Positions 57,134 to 64,000 of a stretch of 64,000 bases of DNA are shown piece after piece. Under the pieces are notes generated by a model that saw only the letters and a list, made by a program, of their open reading frames with translations, searched no databases and had not been told where the DNA came from. The stretch is taken from contig OW799236.1 in assembly GCA_941918925.1 (NCBI GenBank), positions 70,150,465 to 70,214,464 on the forward strand, read 5' to 3'. How positions within the stretch are numbered: position 1 is the first letter of the stretch; each line of letters opens with the position of its first letter. This DNA is from Phyto melanocephala (lineage: Eukaryota; Arthropoda; Insecta; Diptera; Rhinophoridae). Both the position numbers and the translations under genes were made by a program.

Positions 57134-58571
57134 TATTCTTATTTAATACGGTATTTTCTCTTGCTTTACCAGAATTAAAATTTTTTAAGAAATTTGTATA
57201 GAAATTCTCAATTGTACAATTGTATAACATTTAATTAAATATATTGGCTAAACTAACAATTCTAATCAAATTAAATAGCTCTCATTTTTGAGATTTCCAA
57301 AAAATTGTGACATGTGGCTGATTGCCATACAATTTTAATATTTATAAGAATTTTTTAGATGTTAATTAAATAACGTTTGCAAAGCTTTTAGAATCAATTA
57401 AATGTTTCTACCAAAACTAAAATTTAAATTATTATAAACTCTAAGAAGAAAACTTTCCAAATAATAAAAGAAAAACTTTAATATTTAAATTTAGATATTT
57501 TCAAAACTTAAATAACAGAGTATAGCACGCTTCCAAATGAGACTAAAAATTATACAATAAAAGTTTACAATGAAGTATAACAACAACATTCAAAATTATG
57601 TATATACATAAGTAGCACTACTGACTATTTGTATATTTACGAAATTATTGCCACTACTCTACACCATACTCGTTCATGTCACAATTGTAACAAATTATTT
57701 GGAAAATTACAAATATCTACAATAAGTATTTATTGTATTTGCAAATGGTTAAAAATATTATATAAATATACATACAGAGTGCCATTTGTACAGTACATCA
57801 TACTACATCGCTTCATCGTTTAAAGGAGGAATGCAAAAAAGCAGCAAAATAATGTATAAATTGTATGTATTTGTAAAAATTTGCATAATATTTTCCAAGA
57901 GTCGTAAAATCCATTTTAATGAAAAATTGCAATAATATGCCTGTAGCAAATATCAAAAGACCAAAATGAAAATGAAAAATGTGTAACATCAGGTTTAACC
58001 ACCCAACCTCGACGACACTCTCATACGAATCCAAATATTGTTAGATTCAACAAGCAAAAAATGAAAGAAAAAACACTCAGTCATACAATACGCGAATTTA
58101 TTCATACTTTTTATAAATATTAAAAACCAGGACTAAGGGTATTTAGAATTTATACAGTTTTGTTGGTGAGTCTTATTTTTTCCTTTTATATTTCAAACAA
58201 GCAACTGTTAGATTTTTGCAAAAAATTAGGAAAAATAGCAGAAATTTTAAAATAAAATAGAATATTGTATAAGAAATATCTCAGTAAATCTGTTCGAATG
58301 ATAAAATGTAGAGGGGTTTGTAAAACAAAGTACACAGAAATGGAATTTAGTCTTAAGAAATATATAACAGGTTGTGTTTAAAATATCATACAGAAAAAAA
58401 AACTTCATTTTAGATTCAATGAGGAAATATATATAACTAAATCAAGTTTTATTACCCAACAAAAAAATTGTCTAAGGTTTAACGTCAATAACATTTCTAA
58501 TTATTTCTAAATACATAGTGCAAAATCAGGCATTTGTTATGCCTCCTTACATTAGTCACGTTGTTGTCATT
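57134..58571. other. Unassigned AT-rich region
   Basis: No gene or element recognised. Frames near 57,629 and 57,813 lack domains. Confidence 0.4.
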
Positions 58572-59620
58572 TGGCCGCTATTTTGTGCCATACATGATTG
58601 AACCATACAAGTATTATCATTATAAAAAGAAATTATAATAATTTCCTAAATAATTTGTGTTTTATTTAAATTCAACATCGGCCCTTAAAACTTCGATATG
58701 CTAGTTAAATGTTTTCGTCAATTTAGTCTTTTAATGAAAGTGGGCCCTAAAGTAGGTGTGTCAATAAAGTTTCTGCTAATAAATACAACTTAGATATTTC
58801 AATATAGTCATTTATTTTTCCAAAAAATTTGTCAATAGAGAAATTACATGAATTTAAGATAAACCGTTATATGGGAGGCGGGCGATAAAGTAGGCGTGTC
58901 ACCTAAATTTGTTTTCATAACAATAACATTGATTAGAAGGATATATTTAGCAAATTTCATCATCATACCTCCAATTTGGTCGGTTTTATGAGCTTTTAAA
59001 TTTCATTAACAGTAGATAAGGTGAAAAGTGGTCGTAATAGTAGGCGTGTTGAAGTTGTTTCAGTCTTTTAATGAAAGTGGGCGTTAACGTGGGCGTTTTG
59101 AAGTTGATTCTACTAATGAATTGAACTTAGATGCTTCAATATAGCAATTTATTATTCCAAAATTTTTATTTATTGACAAATTATATGAATTTGAGATAAA
59201 TCATTATATGGGAGGTGGGCGTAAAAGTGGGCGTGTCACAATGATTTTCCGTTACAGCAAAGCCTCTCACCAAAAAGCAACGTGTGCAAAATTTCAGAAT
59301 CGTACATCTAATTTTGTCTGTTTTATTAGCTTTTAAATTTTAAATATACTTAAAAATACACTGCGCGGTATAAATTTTCGTACATTTTTGTCTATAACTC
59401 CTTTCCTAATGGATAGATGTAAGCAATTTTTAGGTAGAGATACTTTTTTGACCTGAGAAATATATATTCGAAGTTTCATGACTGTACGTTAATGCGTTTG
59501 GACACAATTGCATTTTATTCGATGTTCGAAGGACACGGTTTTTTCGACCTACTCTTGCATTAAAAGCTATAACTCACTTCCTAATATTCCGACCTACTCT
59601 TGTATTACGCGCTATAAAGC
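58572..59620 (+). repeat. Dispersed repeat family B, copy 3 (both ends lost)
   Basis: It starts inside the captured mariner (TTGGCCGCTATTTTGTGCC, then CATCGGCCCTTAAAACTTCG), runs through the GTGGGCGT-type units (58,738, 58,870, 59,025, 59,080, 59,215) and the CGAAGGACACGGTTTTTTCG block. It breaks off near 59,620 before the CAGACGGA tract and terminal module. One GGGCGT unit near 59,050-59,110 appears duplicated relative to the other copies. The frame at 59,508-59,756 crosses the breakpoint and is not a gene. Confidence 0.7.
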
Positions 59621-60090
59621 TGGAGTTACATACCATGCGTTCTATCCGTTGTTCCGTTTTATGCATCTGTCAAAAAGTAGAATCAGTGTAATTGTATGGG
59701 ACAAGTTACACGGCAAAACGCAAAGAATGCATAAACGTATCAACGTAGCAAAGTAGATTTACTTTCTACTTATGTATCCGTCGCATAAAAGGTGAATAAA
59801 TGTCAGCTGTTGTTGATAGCCATGGATGACAAAAAATAATTGTTTGTCAATGTCACCGATAAATCTGTTTGTGTGGTGAATTTTTTTTTTCTATTTTTTG
59901 TGTTAAAAAATGCTTTTAATAAAAGAAAAAGTATTTGAAATAAAGTTCGTAATTACTTTTAAGAAAAAATACATAAAAACTAATTTTAAACACAATTTTT
60001 TCATATCCAAAAGTTTTATTATATTTATCGATAACTGTTATATGATGAGTGTCATCTCTGTTTGTTTATTATAAAAAGAAAACAAGTGCA
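59621..60090. other. Probable Harbinger element 5' flank
   Basis: No gene. This should hold the left terminal repeat and promoter of the Harbinger element that follows, but the partner end is outside the window or destroyed, so the boundary cannot be set. Confidence 0.35.
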
Positions 60091-61134
60091 ATGGAGGAGA
60101 AGCTTATTGATGCTGTAAAAAATCATGAATATTTATACAATAAAAGCTTACTCCTCTATAGAAATAAGTGTAAGCGAGCAGCTGCTTGGAATTCTAAAGG
60201 CAAATAATTAAATTTGCCAGGTATGTACTTATTTATGAGTATATATAAGTATATGTATAAATAACATACAATCTACGTATTTTGTATAATAGAGGAAGCT
60301 TTCCAAGCTCGGTAGAGATCTCTGAGAGATAAATTCGTAAACAATCTCGCTGAAAGTCATCATGCTTCTGGAAGTGGAGCGGAAATGCAAGAAAATCGAT
60401 GGCAATTTCAAGAACAAATGGAGTTTCTGCGTGAGCATATAAGACCAAGAAAGTATGATTTTTTTATTAAAAAGTTTTCAATCTTTTACTTACAAATTTA
60501 TTATGCCGTTTTAGGACAGTGACAAGTTTATCATTACCTAATAATATAGATGGAAACAGTACAGAAGGAACGATTACTGAAGTATTCTAAAATAACCGCA
60601 GCCAAAGTTTGGAGAGTTTAACAGAGGTAAGAAAATACTAAAATGCAAAACAACGTGCCATCAAAAAAAATTAATTATAAATATTGTTATATACAACAAT
60701 ATTGTTTTTACTTTCTTTTGCTGTAAACTATAATAAAATAATGTGGCGTTATATTGCATTTTACTTAAATATGTGTATGTTTAATTTCTTACTAATTGTA
60801 CCATTTAAATTTACAGACGTCGTTCTCTGAAGCGGAGTGCAGTCGAGACGTAATATCTACTAGCACTGCGACTTTAAATAGCGAGTCCAACTCCCTCCCT
60901 AGTTGCCGGAAAAGACCAAGGCGGGAGTCTAATACTGAAGCCTTTACAGATTTTTTGAGCAAGATGACCAAAATTGCGGAAACTCGATTCGGTGCTCAAA
61001 AAGAAAGTGGTGTGCATGATGGCTTTTTTGCAATGGTCAGCGAAATTTTCGGAAAATTGACAGAGGATGAGGTACAGGATGCAACATTTTTTTTATTAAT
61101 TATTTGCGAGACCAAGTGGCAAAAAAAGAGTTGA
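60091..61134 (+). pseudogene. MADF-BESS partner protein of a PIF/Harbinger element
   Basis: Four exons by splice signals: 60,091-60,220 (donor GTATGT), about 60,293-60,452 (GTATGA), 60,515-60,626 (GTAAGA) and 60,817-61,134. Exon 1 reads KLIDAVKNHEYLYNKSLLLY, the start of a MADF/trihelix DNA-binding domain. Exon 2 continues it (SLRDKFVNNLAESHHASGSG, FQEQMEFLREHIRPRK). Exon 4 has a serine-rich linker, a basic motif (RKRPRRES) and a C-terminal BESS-like helix region (FFAMVSEIFGKLTEDEVQDA). Autonomous Harbinger elements often encode such a protein beside the transposase, where it helps DNA binding and nuclear import. Stops in exons 1, 2 and 3 (near 60,208, 60,313 and 60,588) indicate a recent pseudogene. 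Confidence 0.7.
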
Positions 61135-61192
61135 TTTTTTTTTATATTATAAACCTCTAAGGTTATTTTTCATAAACAAACTAATTATGAAT

Positions 61193-61697
61193 AAAAATTC
61201 ATAAAAAAATTACGTGTTTTTGATACGATTTTTATTAATGAGTAATGAAACATTGCACAAACATTCATTATTAATTTTAGAAGTAGGTAGTGGTTTCAAT
61301 TTATGACTAAAAATAAAAAAAAAAAATTATACTTTAAAAAAACTAAAAGAAACAGTTTTATAGAAAATCAAACTAACAAGTAAAAATATAATTGTAAGTA
61401 TTTAAGGTTTACTTGTGAAAAAGTGTAGGATCGTTTCCGAAACATTTTGGTGTCAGGCACCCTACACTTTTTCACAATTAAACCTTTTATACTTACAATT
61501 ATATTTTTACTTGTTAGTTTGATTTTCTATAAAATTGTTTTTTAATTTTTTTAAGTATACATAATTTTTTTTTAATTTTTAGTCATAAATTGAAACCACT
61601 ACCTACTTCTCGAATTAAAATAATAAATGTCTGTGCAATGTTTCATTATTCATTAATAAAATCGTATTAAGAACACGTAATTTTTTTATGAATTTTT
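61193..61697. repeat. Large palindrome between converging genes
   Basis: The left arm (61,193-61,429) and right arm (61,461-61,697) are inverted copies of about 237 bases with scattered differences. Examples are AAAAATTCATAAAAAAATTA against its inverse at the far end, and GTGAAAAAGTGTAGG against CCTACACTTTTTCAC at the loop. The loop is about 31 bases. It lies downstream of both Harbinger genes, so a read-through RNA from either side would fold into a long hairpin. It could also be a separate fold-back element that landed there. Confidence 0.85.
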
Positions 61698-62137
61698 TAC
61701 CAAATTATCAGAATAAAAATAAAAATTATTGTAATTTTTAACAAAAAATTAAATTATTTTGTTTTATTTTTTTTTATCAAAACAAACTGTTTTTCGACAT
61801 GTATGTATGTATGTAATAAAATTAAGGTGACAATGCTTTTAATTCTATAGCAAAATTATAAAAACAAATTTTGTTATAGACGAAAATCACAAAATATGCG
61901 TTTTAAAAAAATTACAGTACTGGATAAACACTAAAATTGCTTTAACGTAGTAGCGGGTGAAAAGCTAATTTTATTCATAAAAAGGTAGTCACATAAATTG
62001 TCCCTTTGCTTAAATTCATTCCTGGTCGAGTTGTTAAATAAAAGTTTAGGATTTTTTTGTAATACCTGTTTTTCTCGCCTCCATAATCCTTCTACAACAA
62101 TACCGTTTTGCTCTTGGTCAACAAAATCTGGTGGGCA
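61698..62137. other. Spacer downstream of transposase gene
   Basis: AT-rich with a short GTAT microsatellite near 61,799-61,816. It probably contains the transposase 3' untranslated region. No gene. Confidence 0.4.
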
Positions 62138-62911
62138 TCAATTTGCATCGTGCCTTTTTAAGAAATTGTGAAGCAGAACTGTGGCGCAAATAACTTTTTC
62201 AGCGGAATCCGTTCGCATATTTAAAGTTCCACGCAGTATTCTCCACCGTTCTGTCAATATACCAAAAGCATTATCTATTGTTCTGCGAGCTCTAGACAAC
62301 TTTTTATTAAAGTTTTGCTTCTTTTCACTCAATAATAGTCCGGGATATGGCCTCATAAGATATGGTTTGAGAGGAAAAGCGGCATCGCCAACCAAATAAT
62401 GCGGGAAAGTGACGTCAATATTTGGCAATGTAGTGGCCGCTGGTAAATTAAGGTTTTCTGATTTTAATAACCTTCCAAATTGAGAATGGCTTAGTACCCC
62501 ACCATCGCTTTGACTACCATAAGCACCTACATATATCGACTACAGTAAATGTGTAGTTTGCATCGCACAGTCCTATCAGTACAATGCTATATGTGCCTAA
62601 AAAGGTTTGGAAAAAGTTAGGTTAAAAAATAATTGGTAGAATTTTTTTTTAATGTACCTTTGAAATTATAAAAATTTAAGCCCGAATGAGGTGTAATTAC
62701 GACATGCTTTCCGTCAATGGCTCCGATACAATTCGGCAAATCCCACATATTTTTGAAATCCTCTGCTATTAATTTCCATTCATTAGTGTTTGGCAAAGAC
62801 AAATAAGTGCTTCTCAATTCCTTCCATATAACCTCGCACGTCTCCAAAACGATCAGTTTTACCACAGAGACCGACATTTTGAAAGTAAGCGAGAGATACT
62901 GTCTACTAGTA
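62138..62911 (-). pseudogene. PIF/Harbinger DDE transposase, truncated
   Basis: Two minus-strand exons. Exon at 62,911-62,658: LRSTYLSLPNTNEWKLIAED, then DLPNCIGAIDGKHVVI (first catalytic aspartate) and SGLNFYNFKG. A 61-base intron (62,657-62,597, GT-AG) follows. Exon at 62,596-62,138: IVLIGLCDANYTFTVVDI (second aspartate), a 1-base shift, then HYLVGDAAFPLKPYLMRPYP and ARRTIDNAFGILTERWRIL. This is the DDE_4-type nuclease of HARBI1-like transposases, which cut at 3-bp targets. The third catalytic residue, normally the glutamate of an ENAFG motif, is aspartate here (DNAFG). The N-terminus is cut off at 62,911 by a mariner. It converges with the MADF partner gene. Confidence 0.8.
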
Positions 62912-63762
62912 ACGGGTGATTTTTTCAGTGGTATAGAACTTCGAATTGAAATAAAACACAAGAAAATCGTTTTAATGACCATCAATTTGGCTTTATTGAA
63001 AGGATAATTTTATGCCATTAATGTTTAAATATGATTTCAGGCATGTGGCCGCCGCGGCTGGTTCGAATAAAGCCAATTCTACAGGTCCAATTTTTAACCA
63101 CTTTTTCGAGCATATGGGGCCGTATGTCGGCAATAACGCCACGAATGTTGGCTTCCAATTCCCCTAACGTTTCAGGTTTGTTGGCGTAGACGAGCGACTT
63201 CACATATCCCCAAAGAAAATAATCCAATGGTGTCAAATCACACGATCTTGGTGGCCAATTGACAGGTCCATTCCGCGAAATTATGCGCTCATCGAATGTT
63301 TCCTTCAATAAATCGGTTGTGGCGTGCGCTGTGTGGCATGTAGCGCCGTCTTGTTGAAACCACAACTCATCCACATTCATGCCATCCACTTCGGGAACAA
63401 AATAGTCGGTTATCATGGCTCTATACCGGTCTCCATTAACGGTAACTGCCTCTCCAGCATTATTTCGGAAGAAGTATGGCCCAATGACTCCACCAGCCCA
63501 TAGAGCACACCAAACAGTCAGTTTTTGTGGTTGTAATGGCGTCTCAAGGGTCGCATGTGGATTCTCTTCACTCCAAATGCGGCAATTTTGCTTGTCGACG
63601 TAGCCATTCAACCAAAAATGAGCCTCATCACTGAACAAAATTTTGCGATGAAAATCAGCATCGAGATCAATCTCAATTTTCGAAATAAATTTGCACGATT
63701 TGCAAGCGTTGTTCTTTTGTCAACCTGTTCATGATGAAATGGCAAACCAAACTGAACATAAA
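62912..63762 (-). mobile_element. Rosa-like mariner copy at 63 kb
   Basis: The left end is TA|ACGGGTGATTTTTTCAG at 62,910-62,928, inside the Harbinger transposase gene, matching the terminal repeats of the copies at 0.6, 2.5, 8.5 and 11.4 kb. The right part is interrupted or replaced by a family A copy from 63,763, and its own right terminal repeat is not seen in the window. Confidence 0.75.
63018..63732 (-). pseudogene. DD41D mariner transposase, internally deleted
   Basis: The catalytic part is one open frame of 206 codons (63,018-63,638). The first aspartate is in FSDEAHFWLNG (residue 4), the second in WFQQDGATCHTA (residue 97) and the third in CDLTPLDYFLWG (residue 139). The spacing is 92 and 41 residues; 41 marks the DD41D (rosa) lineage rather than DD34D mariners. 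It ends RTSRGGHMPEIIFKH. Upstream, the true N-terminus (NRLTKEQRLQIVQIYFEN, from 63,732) is present for only about 20 codons and then jumps, out of frame, to the region before FSDEAH. About 100 or more codons with the DNA-binding helices are missing. Catalytic residues are intact but DNA binding is lost. Confidence 0.85.
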
Positions 63763-64000
63763 CAAGTAACAGTGCTATATTCGGCCGTGCCGAATCTTAT
63801 ATACCCTTCACAACGTGTAGTCATGCAATAACAATTGTTTGTATCACCATTCATCCCATATAAAATACGTGCATACGTACACGTTAGAATAAATGTGGCA
63901 TCGAATCCCAGCTGAGCCAAAAAAATTTTATTTTATTTTATTTAATATATTCTTTATATTTTATTATTTTTTTTATATTTTTTTAAAATTTTTTTAAAAA
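63763..64000 (+). repeat. Dispersed repeat family A, copy 4 (runs off window)
   Basis: CAAGTAACAGTGCTATATTCGG, CATACCCTTCAC-type start, and GGCATCGAATCCCAGCTGAG followed by a T/A homopolymer tract to the window end. Compared with copies 1 and 2, the TCGAATCCCAGCTGAGCC segment is in the opposite orientation and closer to the start, so this copy is internally rearranged. The minus-strand frame at 63,729-63,920 is part of it. Confidence 0.65.

Noticed and set aside
59508..59756. 82-codon open frame
   Set aside because: It crosses the broken end of a family B copy into unrelated sequence and has no domain.

Overview
The window looks like AT-rich nuclear DNA from a higher fly (Diptera, probably a calyptrate or tephritid-like species). 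The grounds are the mobile-element families, the short insect-type introns in the one element gene that keeps them, and the absence of any convincing host gene. The species cannot be read from the sequence. Most likely this is a gene desert or the inside of a very large intron that has collected transposons of nearly every class. Nearly all are dead and several are nested.

Layout. 1-8.1 kb: a rearranged rosa-like (DD41D) mariner, one copy of dispersed family A, a mariner end fragment, a decayed Transib (RAG1-like) transposase, and one copy of dispersed family B with its own captured mariner. 8.5-11.4 kb: a three-level nest, a mariner interrupted by an AT-rich terminal-inverted-repeat element, which is interrupted by a 5'-truncated RNase H-bearing LINE with a 13-bp target duplication. 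11.4-31.5 kb: mostly unassigned AT-rich sequence with diverged family C copies, mariner and LINE scraps, a hAT-type element with a perfect 8-bp duplication (20.7-21.6 kb), a short mariner (25.6-26.1 kb) and a second family A copy. 31.5-37.3 kb: LINE fragments, including a jockey-like LINE split by a family B copy. 39.3-40.5 kb: a short Helitron with both ends. 43.5-48.5 kb: family A and C copies, a SINE-like tail, a truncated mariner and a possible Helitron end.

The best-preserved object is a complete gypsy-group LTR retroelement with an env gene (errantivirus type, 48,491-56,581), inserted into the first 10 bases of a short Helitron (48,481-57,133). It has near-identical LTRs, a tRNA primer site, a polypurine tract, a flanking TATATA duplication and open gag, pol and env frames. 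A canonical TTTTTTA slippery site joins gag to pol. A donor/acceptor pair joins a short 5' exon in frame to env. A 63-codon frame just before gag overlaps the gag start codon.

58.5-64 kb: a truncated family B copy, then a PIF/Harbinger element with two converging genes (a MADF-BESS partner with four exons and a DDE transposase with one intron). A nearly 240-bp-arm palindrome lies between them. A DD41D mariner cuts the transposase gene, and a family A copy cuts the mariner in turn.

No CRISPR, rRNA or confident tRNA gene is present.
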